A DNA stretch of 64,000 bases, taken from NCBI GenBank assembly GCA_910574455.1, contig CAJSYZ010000010.1, positions 248,001 to 312,000 of the forward strand, given 5' to 3'. Position 1 is the stretch's first letter. The number at the start of each line of letters is the position of its first letter. This DNA comes from Trichaptum fuscoviolaceum. Its lineage: Eukaryota; Basidiomycota; Agaricomycetes; Hymenochaetales; Trichaptaceae. Positions 43,296-52,618 of the stretch are shown here, one piece after another. Below the pieces are notes generated by a model. The model had not been told where the DNA came from. It saw nothing but the letters and a program-made list of their open reading frames with translations, and made no database searches. Position numbers and translations under genes: made by a program.

Positions 43296-44500
43296 CTACT
43301 TCGTCTGACTCCGAGTCTGCGGTCTAAGTGAATTAAAAGGTCCCAATGCTGCTCGTTCCCGCTCAACCTTGTGGTGCTCCTCATTAAACCACGCTTTCCA
43401 TGTACTCGAGCCCTTGTTAGCCCTAGTTACCTTAATCTGTGGATGATATTCCGCAAGTTCCGACATCACTGCATCATCCTCTTGTGATTCGAATCCGAAA
43501 TGAATATCACCGTAACCAAAGCCTGAGGTGCGCATCTCCGACAATTGTTGCCAAATAGGGACTCCGTAAGTGAACCCATCGTGTTGCCATTCGGTCGAAG
43601 TCGTAACAAAGGTGATTGTACCAAGTGCGTTGGCATCCTGGTCGATGACCAAGCTTCCGGAATCACCTTGGTCTCCAAATATACGGCTAGGACCACCGAA
43701 GTGCTTGCCGGGTGGAAATTGCAGGACCGCCTGCCAGCAACTCTCGACGCCCTTTACACCTTCTTTGATTCCACAGGTTTTGCGACGTTTGCCTTCACCG
43801 GAGACTGTGACATCATATTCTAGTGTAAGATCGACCCAGTAGGAAGTGAGATTGTTATAAACGCCCACTGTGTGGCCAGTTGTCCAACCAAACTTATATA
43901 CCCGTCTTGTTTCAAGCTTCGAGGATACGACCTTTGTGCCATCATTCGCTAGTGCTCTATGGAGCTGCTTATCTGTAATCGCTTGTTTGTCCGTTTCTTC
44001 TTGATAAAGACGGCTGTAGATGTCGCGCGGTTTTGTGAAATCTTTGATATGCACCAGACCATCATGTACTTGAGTGCCTTCCTTCCATCCCATGAACTCC
44101 AGAATGTCGTCGAAAGCAGCTGAACCACACATGCTCTTTGGTTCATACCTTCTCAAGTCTGCATAATTCCAAAATTGCCCCTTCCCATGCTGCTTGCAGA
44201 GAGTAGTCATGTCAGATGGGAGACGGTCGTCACAAATCCTGATCAACGCCCAGTCCGATGCATAGGGGTGCTTGTTAGTCCGTGTGAGTGTTTGTTGGCA
44301 TCCGAGGGGTTCTACGAGGCACTATTGATCCGCTCAGACTCTGATTCTCTGCCACGAGTAGAAGTAGTCAACAAAGCAGGACTACCGGCGAAGGAGAAAG
44401 TAGGACTCACCTGGCCATATGCCATCGATGACACCTTCTAGTCTCTGCCTTGCAGATCGAATACTATTTTCCTCGTTGGATGGGCGAAAGCCCGTGATCT
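43296..44500 (-). CDS. Trypsin-fold (PA clan) serine protease-like protein
   Basis: Last exon from about 44264 to the TAG at 43298-43296, about 320 residues. It includes SDWALIRICDDRL (candidate catalytic Asp), KFGWTTGHTVGVYN, and FGDQGDSGSLVIDQDANALG with the GDSGS serine motif. The C-terminus is charged. An upstream exon near 44411-44500 (NSIRSARQRLEGVIDGIWP) joins across a GTGAGT..AAG intron. The catalytic His was not located and the start codon is unresolved. Intracellular proteins of this type are scattered through Agaricomycete genomes. A second, truncated copy lies at 42530-42748, suggesting tandem duplication. Confidence 0.65.
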
Positions 44501-45477
44501 GCCAAGACAATTCTATCAAATCAAAGCCTTCCCTTGGCGAAGCTGGATATCACCTCATTAATCATTGCTGCCGGTATAGGAGAACGTAGTAGAAAGCTGT
44601 AGGACTCACGCGGAATCGGATTTCTACGTGATGGCTTGGATGATGCCAGCATGATGCTGATTCAAGTTGAAGTCGTTGCTGTTGTGCTTTCGAGTTCAAG
44701 ATGAATAGGTAGTACTATTGGGACGAAATGGGAAAGAATGCAGTGGGAAAGACGTCACTGGCACGGTTCTGCAGTGGCTGCCACTGGCAGTGAGTGGCGT
44801 GAGCCTGAGAAGTCTGGCTTCAAGTTCAGATTCAAGTTCCGCATTTAGTAGCCTGACTACCCCATGCCCACTGCCAGTGGCATCGACGTATCGTGTCTTT
44901 GTCTACTATACTCTGTAGTACTGTACTCTAGTAGTACTCAAGGTTGTTCTTTTCAACAGCTTGAAGCCCTCTCACCTTAAAGTCGAAGTCCCTGCCACCT
45001 AAATTTTAGTTCAGAGGCTGCCACTGGCGGTACTCAGGCTGGCGGTGAGTCAACCAGTCTCCTAGTTTAACTTCATCCGCTGACTGAGATCTTCAAACTT
45101 CAAGTTGTAGCCTGAGTAGTACTATCTACTACTACTAGTATATTGGCAACTTGATCTCTAAATTTGAACCGAAGTTCAAGATACTACTATTCGGTTCCGA
45201 CGACTCGGAGTCGGACTCGGAGTTGGTAGGCTCACAGCTACTATACTATTGCACCAGTTTTAACTCCATTTTGAAGCTGTTGGAGAAAGCGAAACAACCT
45301 CCTATCAGGCTTCAAGTCACAGTTTTGTTCAAAATATCCAAAATGTCCAGTGAGCCTGAGTTTGAGTCGAACGCCCTTGTTGGTTCTGACAATAACTAAA
45401 TTGTAGATCGTAAAAGGAGTCGGAATGATGAATATTATCCCACCACGCCAGTGACGCTTGGGTCTCACACAATTAAC
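44501..45477. other. Intergenic with degenerate short repeats
   Basis: No gene supported. Rich in TTCAAGTT and GACTCGGAGTCGGACTCGG motifs. It should hold the 5' end of the protease gene, the promoter of the plus-strand gene at 45478 and possibly the end of the Plavaka element. Confidence 0.4.
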
Positions 45478-46281
45478 ATGTCGGGATCAAATTCTAGAGG
45501 TGGTAGCGGCAGCTCACGCAGGGAGCCCAGGGGCGGCAGCTCACACAGGCAGATCAGCAACTCACCAGCTGGTGGCGGCAGCTCACACTACCCAAACTGG
45601 ATTGCTGCGTACACGCAGATAGTAGGCGCAAGTCAATCTCCGAGTCCTAGTGAGCCCAATCAGAAAAGGCCCAAACTTGAACTTGAAGGGGGGGAATCAT
45701 TCCCAACATCCGTTCCACCACCATCAAGGTCACCATCACTGGCCGATTATCGCGTCCCGGGACCTGGCGGTGTTCTCGAACCACCTAATAAATCTCCCGG
45801 ACGTACTATGGGTAAACTGCTTGACGCTGTGGCACAAAATGCACAGTCCACTGGCATAGAAGGCAACGAGTCGGTTCACTCGACTTCAGGCCATCCAGGT
45901 GCCATGTCGCACACTGGCATAGAAGGCAGCGCGTCGGTTCGCTCGACTTCAGGCCATCCAGGCCTTTCATCAGATGATAGGATTGCGAGTTTGGAGGGTC
46001 AGGTTGCTACGTTGAACGATACTCTTCGCAAGATATATTCTGATGTCGCTCTCTTGACTGATAATATTGCTGGGGTAAGTATTATGATCATGTTTCGAAA
46101 AAGAACGTCTAATAACCTACGCTTGTTAGTCACGGGCAGCAGGCGACCCTGTTAGAGTAAGGAAGACCTTGGATAGTCTAAGGTTCTTCTTCATGGAATC
46201 CTCCGCAATTGTCCTTGGGTTCTCAAGAGAGGAGATACGGACTTGCCTTGACAGTCGAGGCACTGATGATCCCTTCGGTTC

Positions 46282-46856
46282 TGTTACGACCTAGAGTGGT
46301 TCCTTCGCTTTCGAGACCCTGAATCGGACACGGACGACGATCGGACGCAATGAGCGGTGGTTCTCACTCTGAGAAGCACTTTACAAGTCAATTAAGCTAT
46401 TCTACACATCAGAGCTAAAGATAAACACATCACCTGAGAAGCACTTTACAAGAGGCCAAAAGTGGAGTGCTTCGCAGGGGGATCCGCGGTTTTGATGAAC
46501 AAAGGTAAAAACTATACAGTACCAAGCCACTGGACCCTGATCCGACTAGGTCCGACCTATACCGCTGACATAAGTCGGAGTTCGGGGTCCCGCTCTAGTC
46601 GGGGTCCCGCATCGGTAGAGCGGAGGTTCGAGTCGGAGTGGCGGAAGAAAGAAAGAAAAGAGAATTGCTTGCAGGGCGCTTGTCCTAGCGGCCTGCAAAC
46701 ATACAGGCAAGTAATCTACGCAAAAAGGAAGAGAATCGGAGTCAAAGAAAGTCCGGTTTCGGACCGGACATGTCGGGGATCCGACTCGGAGTGTGATCGT
46801 AAAAGAAAATAAAAGAAAATAAAAGAAATAAAATAACCTGAGGCGGATTCCTGACA
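46282..46856 (-). repeat. 3' LTR of Gypsy-2A
   Basis: 575 bp, TGTTACG...CTGACA on the plus strand. An internal plus-strand frame of 116 codons recurs in every LTR of the family but shows no sign of being a gene. Confidence 0.95.
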
Positions 46857-46868
46857 TTATCCCCCTCC
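46857..46868 (-). promoter_or_regulatory. Gypsy-2 polypurine tract
   Basis: Minus strand GGAGGGGGATAA, directly next to the 3' LTR. Purine-rich and identically placed in copy B (58169-58180). Confidence 0.65.
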
Positions 46869-46898
46869 AAGGGCGCTCCTAAAGAGCGCGCGCGTTCG

Positions 46899-49800
46899 TT
46901 AGCGAATGGCGTCGGGGTACCGACGATAGAACTTTCGGATAACGGCGGGGGCATGCTCCATGTCCGCGGCATCGATCCATTGGTCTTCCTCGGGTCCATA
47001 GCCTTTCCAGCGAACCAAATACTGCAGAGTCCGACCTCGACCGCTTCGGCGCGAATTAAGGACTTCGGATACTTCGTATTCGACGTCGCCGTCAACATTT
47101 ACGGGCTCTGGCGGTGTCTGGACGCGACCAGGAATAGTGTCTGGTGTATACTTCGTGAGAAGCGACACATGGAACACTGGGTGAATCCGCATAGTCGCAG
47201 GCAGCTGAAGCTCGTAATTCAAGAGTCCGATCTTCCGCAAAACCGTGTAGGGTCCGAGTCTCCGCGGATTCAGCTTGCGCGTGCCCGGTATTGCGATATT
47301 CCGTGCGTCGAGCCATACCTTGTCTCCTGGTCGAATGTCCGGCGTGTCTGCATGTCCCTGGTCGTAATACCGCTTCATCCGCTCCGCTGCGACTTCGAGA
47401 GCCGCGCGAGCGTCCTCCTGAGCCTTCTGAAGCAGGTCGAGTCGGTCATCCGCTGCGGGTACCGTCGAAAGTCCGGCACTCGGTACAATGGTGAACTCGG
47501 GGTCGTATCCATACAACAGCGCGAAGGGAGATACCTTGGTAGCGGAGTGCGCTCGTGTGTTGTGCGCAAACTCCGCCATGGGCAGCAACTCCGACCAATT
47601 TTCCTGTCGGACGTCCGTGAACGCGCGGAGATACTGTTCCAACTCCTGGTTCACCCGCTCGGTCTGACCGTCCGTTTGCGGGTGGAAGGATGTCGACGTT
47701 GCGCCCTCAATACCGAGTCGGTGAAGTACCGCCTTCATAAACCGGGACACGAACTGTGTACCCCGGTCCGAAATGACTTTGCGCGGCGTGCCATGGTGTT
47801 TCCAGACTTCGGACACAAACAAGTCGGCCGTCCGCGCGGAGTCAATATCCGAGGTCGTTGGTATGAAATGGGCCTGCTTGGTGAGTCGGTCTACAACCAC
47901 AAAGATGGCGTCGTATTCACCGGACTGTGGCAGCTGTGTAATGAAGTCGCACGAAATGACCTGCCACGGTCCGTCTGGTACTTCGTTGGGCTGAAGCGGA
48001 CCAACCGGACGTTGCGGGATATTCTTCGTCCGCATACAAGTGTCACAGCCCGACACGTACCGCTCGACGAAGGTAGACATACCAGGCCACCAGTAGTTCC
48101 TACTCACCAGCTCGTAGGTCTTCCAACGACCCGGATGTCCTACCGGAAGCGAATCGTGGTGTAACTTGACGATATCGCGGCGGATCTCCTCGTCCTTCGG
48201 CACATAGACCTTACCCCGGTACAGCAGCAGCCCATCCTCCGTGTTCCACTCCTCCAGATCGTTCGCCAGCGCGCGCGGAGCCCCTTCCTTCACCTTCTCA
48301 ATCGCCTCGACCAATTCCTCGTCAAACCTCTCGGACTCCCGAATCCTTCGCAACAACTCTGTATCCCCCTCCGCCCGGACCATCCCTCGTCGCATCGCCA
48401 TCGTATAGAAGCGGTTCGTGTCCAGCAGGACCTTGTTCGTATTGTCCGGTCCGTCAGGGCGAAGATCTTCGCGCCTGGACAAAGCATCCGGCTTTCCACC
48501 GAGTCGTCCGGGACGGTGACGGATCAGAAAGTCAAAACGGCTAAGGAACAAGCTCCAGCGGGCCTGGCGTCTCGTAAGGTTTCGGGCTTCCGCAAAGAAG
48601 AGCAGGTTGCGGTGGTCCGACACAATATCAATTTTGTGCGGACTTCCTTCGAGATAGTGCCGCCACTCGTCCAAGGCTCGGACGATGGCTAGGAGCTCTT
48701 TGTCGTGGATCTCATAGTTCCTCTCCGCATCGCCCAAGGACTTCGAATAGTAGGCCACTGGGTGAATGTCACCGTCTGGTCCGATCTGCGAAAGTACCGC
48801 TCCGGTCGCGAAGTCCGAAGCATCGCATTCAAGGATGAAGGGTTTCTCAAGGTCGGGCATCGCGAGGACTGGTGCCTCCGCAAACTTCTTCTTCAGACCA
48901 TCGAAGGACTCTTGCTGGCGGGTAGTCCAGCGCCACTGGACATCCTTCCGCAACAATTCGGTCATGGGAACCGCCAGCTTTGAGAAGTCCTTGATAAAAC
49001 GTCGGTAGAAGTTTGCGAACCCCAAGAAAGCCTGAATGTCCTTCACCTTTGCCGGAGTCGGCCAGTCGGCCACCGCTTCGACCTTCTTTGGATCCATTGA
49101 GATAATTCCAGAGCCAATGATCATGCCCAAGTACTCGATGGAGTCCTTGTGGAACTCGCACTTTTCGGGCTTACAGAACAGGTCATACTTTTCCAAACGT
49201 CGGAGTACCTCCTTAACGTGTTCCTCGTGCTCCGACTCGTTCTCCGAAAATATGCAGATGTCATCGAGGTAGATAATGACAATAACATCCAGCATGTCCT
49301 TGAAGAGGTCGTTCATCATCCGCTGAAACGTAGCAGGTGCGTTCGTAAGTCCGAAAGTCATAACGGTCGGTTCGAAGTGTCCTTCCTGAGTCCGAAAAGC
49401 GGCCTTCCACTCGTCGCCTTCCTTGATGCGGATATTGTTGTATCCGGCCCGCAAGTCGAGCTTGGTGAAAATGCGGGCCTTCTTCAAGGAATCGATGAGT
49501 TCTGTGGTCAGGGGAAGCGGGTACCGATTTTTGACGGTGATCTCGTTGAGTTTTCGGTAGTCGACAACCATCCGAAGCGATCCATCCTTCTTTTTGATGA
49601 AGAAGACCGGAGCAGCGGCGGGGGACTTCGACGGACGGATGTAGCCCTTGCGGAGGTTCTCCTCAATGAACTCCTTCAAGGCTGCACGTTCCGCCGGTGC
49701 CATAGGATAGATCTTGCTGTACGAAGGGGTCGATCCGGGCTCCAGGTCGATCGCATGGTCAAACGGCTTCCTCTCGGGCAACCGTTCGGCCTCTGACTTC

Positions 49801-50702
49801 GAAAACACCTTCGCAAACTCGCGGTACTGCGGGGGGACCATCTCCTCGAAGGACTTGTCACCCTCCTTCACTGCCGACTTCTCCGCAATCGCCTGCGACC
49901 AGGTATACGAGGCCGCAACTTTATGCACAAAGTCCGGATCGTCTGCCACATAGAACTGCTCCGCGTCATGGTAGATGTCCATGTACTTTTCGGAGTACCG
50001 AAATCCGGGGGGAATCTTCGCAAGGTCGTCAGACTCACTGTCCGACTCGTCTGAATCATCACCGACTTCCGCAACGCAGACTCTCGCATGGGGCTGCGGT
50101 CGCGGTCGCATCTGTCGACTGTTCTTGCATCGCGCGGCCCGCAACTTGCGAATGGTGCGGGGTAGCGGTGGTCCGGCTTCTACGACTCTTGCCGCTTCGA
50201 CAGGGCGGCATTCGTTCGGACATCGCGTAAAGCTTATGGTCTCGTCGTTCCAATCAATCTCCGGGTTATGGTGGTGTAGCCAATCTATCCCAATGATCAA
50301 CGGATAGTCTCCGATGTTTGCCACTGTGGCATCGACTTCTTCTTTGTGTCCACCGATCTCCAGAGTAAGTCGGACTTGGTCTGTAATCGGACCACTCTGG
50401 TTCAGCGAATCGTCGGCGTTGTACACCTTGATCGGTCGGTCGAGAGGACGAGTACGTAGTCCGAACTTCCGCACCAACTTCTGGTTGATAATCACCGAAA
50501 ATGCACCGCAGTCTAGCAGCGCTCTCATGCTCAAAATCTTTCGGCCGTCACTTATTCTCACTGGGACATGGATGAATCGACGCAAACTCTTGTGTATTAG
50601 CGAAGTACGATTGTACACAGAGGGATCGGATACATCATCATCTAACAGCGAAAATCGGTTCGGGGTCTTTGGCGGAACGACCGCGCGCCTAGACCCACTC
50701 AA
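46899..50702 (-). CDS. pol: Gypsy-2A pol polyprotein
   Basis: 1267-codon frame entered by -1 frameshift from gag at 50702. Domains in order: retropepsin-like protease with LLDCGAFSVIIN at residues 62-73 (D-C-G in place of the usual D-T/S-G); reverse transcriptase with KLDLRAGYNNIRI near 414 and IYLDD at 477-481; RNase H (LECDASDFATGAVL, AIVRALDEWRHYL); integrase with H-x6-H-x29-CDTC finger, core CDFITQLP, VISDRGTQF and HPQTDGQTERVNQE. A C-terminal chromodomain (QYLVRWKGYGPEEDQW) likely directs integration to modified histones. All catalytic residues except the protease oddity are in place, so this copy may be active. Confidence 0.93.
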   Translation of the reverse strand: MSGSRRAVVPPKTPNRFSLLDDDVSDPSVYNRTSLIHKSLRRFIHVPVRISDGRKILSMRALLDCGAFSVIINQKLVRKFGLRTRPLDRPIKVYNADDSLNQSGPITDQVRLTLEIGGHKEEVDATVANIGDYPLIIGIDWLHHHNPEIDWNDETISFTRCPNECRPVEAARVVEAGPPLPRTIRKLRAARCKNSRQMRPRPQPHARVCVAEVGDDSDESDSESDDLAKIPPGFRYSEKYMDIYHDAEQFYVADDPDFVHKVAASYTWSQAIAEKSAVKEGDKSFEEMVPPQYREFAKVFSKSEAERLPERKPFDHAIDLEPGSTPSYSKIYPMAPAERAALKEFIEENLRKGYIRPSKSPAAAPVFFIKKKDGSLRMVVDYRKLNEITVKNRYPLPLTTELIDSLKKARIFTKLDLRAGYNNIRIKEGDEWKAAFRTQEGHFEPTVMTFGLTNAPATFQRMMNDLFKDMLDVIVIIYLDDICIFSENESEHEEHVKEVLRRLEKYDLFCKPEKCEFHKDSIEYLGMIIGSGIISMDPKKVEAVADWPTPAKVKDIQAFLGFANFYRRFIKDFSKLAVPMTELLRKDVQWRWTTRQQESFDGLKKKFAEAPVLAMPDLEKPFILECDASDFATGAVLSQIGPDGDIHPVAYYSKSLGDAERNYEIHDKELLAIVRALDEWRHYLEGSPHKIDIVSDHRNLLFFAEARNLTRRQARWSLFLSRFDFLIRHRPGRLGGKPDALSRREDLRPDGPDNTNKVLLDTNRFYTMAMRRGMVRAEGDTELLRRIRESERFDEELVEAIEKVKEGAPRALANDLEEWNTEDGLLLYRGKVYVPKDEEIRRDIVKLHHDSLPVGHPGRWKTYELVSRNYWWPGMSTFVERYVSGCDTCMRTKNIPQRPVGPLQPNEVPDGPWQVISCDFITQLPQSGEYDAIFVVVDRLTKQAHFIPTTSDIDSARTADLFVSEVWKHHGTPRKVISDRGTQFVSRFMKAVLHRLGIEGATSTSFHPQTDGQTERVNQELEQYLRAFTDVRQENWSELLPMAEFAHNTRAHSATKVSPFALLYGYDPEFTIVPSAGLSTVPAADDRLDLLQKAQEDARAALEVAAERMKRYYDQGHADTPDIRPGDKVWLDARNIAIPGTRKLNPRRLGPYTVLRKIGLLNYELQLPATMRIHPVFHVSLLTKYTPDTIPGRVQTPPEPVNVDGDVEYEVSEVLNSRRSGRGRTLQYLVRWKGYGPEEDQWIDAADMEHAPAVIRKFYRRYPDAIR

Positions 50703-51979
50703 AAACCCTGACTCTTGAGAGCAGCTGCGACCGCTTTGGCGATCTCGTCAACGGTCGGAGTGCGAGCGGCATTCACGGTCGGAGTCTCGTCGCGGACTTC
50801 CTCGAGGGTCGCAGTCGGTGTCTTGGAAGCGGCGGCGGGCGCAGAGGCGGCGGGCGGAGCGGTGGACGACGAGGCGGCGGTCTGTGAAGCCACCTTCGAT
50901 CGGCCATTCGATCTCTTGCTCCGCTGCGGACAGTCTCGAGCCAGGTGTCCATGCTCACCGCACTGGAAGCAGAGTCCACGGCGCATCATCTCTTCGGTGC
51001 TCAAGCGGTCGATGTCCATCGCGTCGGGGTCCCGAGTCGGTCCGCGCGAAGCGGAGTGGTGTGTCTGCGAGCGGGAGCCCCAGTTCGGACTCCAGTTGTT
51101 CTGCTTGAAGCCAGTCCGACGTGCACGCAAGTCCTCATCGTATTCGCAAAGCAGTCGGACCCACTGGTCGAAACTCTTCGTCTCCCGGATCTCCTTGCTC
51201 GCCAGATCGTAGCGGAACTGACTGCTGAGTCCGGTCTCGAACACCAGCATCTTCCCCTCCATCCCCCAGTCCACCTCCGACTCCACCAGCAACGCACGAA
51301 ACTTCGCCGCATACTCCGACACCGTGTCCTTGCCCTGGCGCAGTTTCATAAGCTCCTGTCCGGCGTGGCGCTTGATGTTCGGACGTCCGAACGCGGACTG
51401 GAGGGACGCCAGGAAGAGTTCCAAGTCGGTCATGAGAGCGGGGACTTCGGTGCCCTCGAGGGCGGCGGTTGTGTGCGGACGAGCCCATTGTTCAGCGGGC
51501 CCGCGGAGTAGCGAAGCTGCCCATAGACAGGCCATCGTCGGACTGCCTACAAACTCCTGGGGGCGCATCCGGACATAAAGTCGGACCTTCTGCGACCACT
51601 CCTCAAAGCTGATACTCTCCGCCTCCTTATCTTTCGGCGTACGCCCATAGAACGCGGGCGGGGCACCGACCTTCGGACCCTTGGGAGTGCGGGTCGCGCC
51701 TTCCTGTGCATTTCGGACAAACAGGTTCATGAAGTCGTGGAGGCGCTGGTTTTCGGCGGTCACCTCCTGCAGGTGTGACTGGAGAGGTCGGGTGGCATCA
51801 TTGATAGCCTGGAGGACGTCTGGGGGGAGGTCTCCGCCCTGCTGGGGCGGCGGTGCGGCCTGTGGGGGAGCAGCACCCGGAGTCGGAGTCGGAGCAGCGC
51901 CTGGCGCGGGCGCTGCTTGCGCGGGGTTGATCGGGTCGGTCATATCTTCGTCGGAGTCTTCTTGTCCGAATCTTCCCAT
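50699..51979 (-). CDS. gag: Gypsy-2A Gag
   Basis: 426 codons from ATG at 51979 (MGRFGQEDSDEDMTDPINP), only 64 bases inside the 5' LTR. A Pro/Ala-rich N-terminal part is followed by a capsid-like helical domain (FEEWSQKVRLYVRMRP, ELFLASLQSAFGRPN, VSEYAAKFRALLVES). One zinc knuckle, CFQCGEHGHLARDC, precedes an Ala/Thr-rich tail ending KSQGF. The last codons overlap the frameshift site G-GGT-TTT (50708-50702) followed by TGA, which would produce Gag-Pol. Confidence 0.93.
   Translation of the reverse strand: MGRFGQEDSDEDMTDPINPAQAAPAPGAAPTPTPGAAPPQAAPPPQQGGDLPPDVLQAINDATRPLQSHLQEVTAENQRLHDFMNLFVRNAQEGATRTPKGPKVGAPPAFYGRTPKDKEAESISFEEWSQKVRLYVRMRPQEFVGSPTMACLWAASLLRGPAEQWARPHTTAALEGTEVPALMTDLELFLASLQSAFGRPNIKRHAGQELMKLRQGKDTVSEYAAKFRALLVESEVDWGMEGKMLVFETGLSSQFRYDLASKEIRETKSFDQWVRLLCEYDEDLRARRTGFKQNNWSPNWGSRSQTHHSASRGPTRDPDAMDIDRLSTEEMMRRGLCFQCGEHGHLARDCPQRSKRSNGRSKVASQTAASSSTAPPAASAPAAASKTPTATLEEVRDETPTVNAARTPTVDEIAKAVAAALKSQGF
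50702..50708 (-). promoter_or_regulatory. Gypsy-2A gag-pol -1 frameshift heptamer
   Basis: Minus strand G-GGT-TTT directly before the gag TGA. A -1 slip enters pol (TTG AGT GGG). It fits X-XXY-YYZ. In copy B one T is missing at the same place. Confidence 0.65.
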
Positions 51980-52030
51980 TCAGAGGGATCAAAAATCGGT
52001 CGGTGCAATCGCAGGGCGTCGAAAGAACAA

Positions 52031-52041
52031 ACTTTTGGCCT
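52031..52041 (-). promoter_or_regulatory. Gypsy-2A primer binding site (self-priming type)
   Basis: Minus strand AGGCCAAAAGT, two bases after the 5' LTR. It is exactly complementary to minus-strand ACTTTTGGCCT inside the LTR (52215-52225). The same pair exists in copy B. Confidence 0.75.
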
Positions 52042-52043
52042 AA

Positions 52044-52618
52044 TGTTACGACCTAGAGTGGTTCCTTCGCTTTCGAGACCCTGAATCGGACACGGACGAC
52101 GATCGGACGCAATGAGCGGTGGTTCTCACTCTGAGAAGCACTTTACAAGTCAATTAAGCTATTCTACACATCAGAGCTAAAGATAAACACATCACCTGAG
52201 AAGCACTTTACAAGAGGCCAAAAGTGGAGTGCTTCGCAGGGGGATCCGCGGTTTTGATGAACAAAGGTAAAAACTATACAGTACCAAGCCACTGGACCCT
52301 GATCCGACTAGGTCCGACCTATACCGCTGACGTAAGTCGGAGTTCGGGGTCCCGCTCTAGTCGGGGTCCCGCATCGGTAGAGCGGAGGTTCGAGTCGGAG
52401 TGGCGGAAGAAAGAAAGAAAAGAGAATTGCTTGCAGGGCGCTTGTCCTAGCGGCCTGCAAACATACAGGCAAGTAATCTACGCAAAAAGGAAGAGAATCG
52501 GAGTCAAAGAAAGTCCGGTTTCGGACCGGACATGTCGGGGATCCGACTCGGAGTGTGATCGTAAAAGAAAATAAAAGAAAATAAAAGAAATAAAATAACC
52601 TGAGGCGGATTCCTGACA
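52044..52618 (-). repeat. 5' LTR of Gypsy-2A
   Basis: 575 bp. Differs from the partner LTR by one substitution noticed. Confidence 0.95.

Larger units (their letters stand above)
46282..52618 (-). mobile_element. Gypsy-2A: 6.34 kb Ty3/Gypsy chromovirus, near intact
   Basis: Minus-strand element with 575-bp LTRs (46282-46856, 52044-52618) and GGTTC target duplications (46277-46281, 52619-52623). The LTRs differ at one site that I found (A at 46570, G at 52332). Gag (426 codons) and the long pol frame are uninterrupted apart from the expected frameshift. It inserted in an exon of the 45478-53875 gene. A second copy of the family lies at 57593-63915. Confidence 0.95.

Noticed and set aside
45451..45477. 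Upstream GTG start for the unknown gene at 45478
   Set aside because: An ATG follows 27 bases later in frame. A non-ATG start is not needed.
46462..46812. 116-codon plus-strand frame repeated in all Gypsy-2 LTRs (also 52224, 57773, 63519)
   Set aside because: It lies wholly in the LTR, opposite to element transcription, is broken by the extra G in the 63339 LTR, and has no domain. It recurs only because the LTR recurs.
47773..50718. Plus-strand frames up to 403 codons across the Gypsy-2 pol regions
   Set aside because: Antisense shadows of pol, repeated in both copies, with no motifs.
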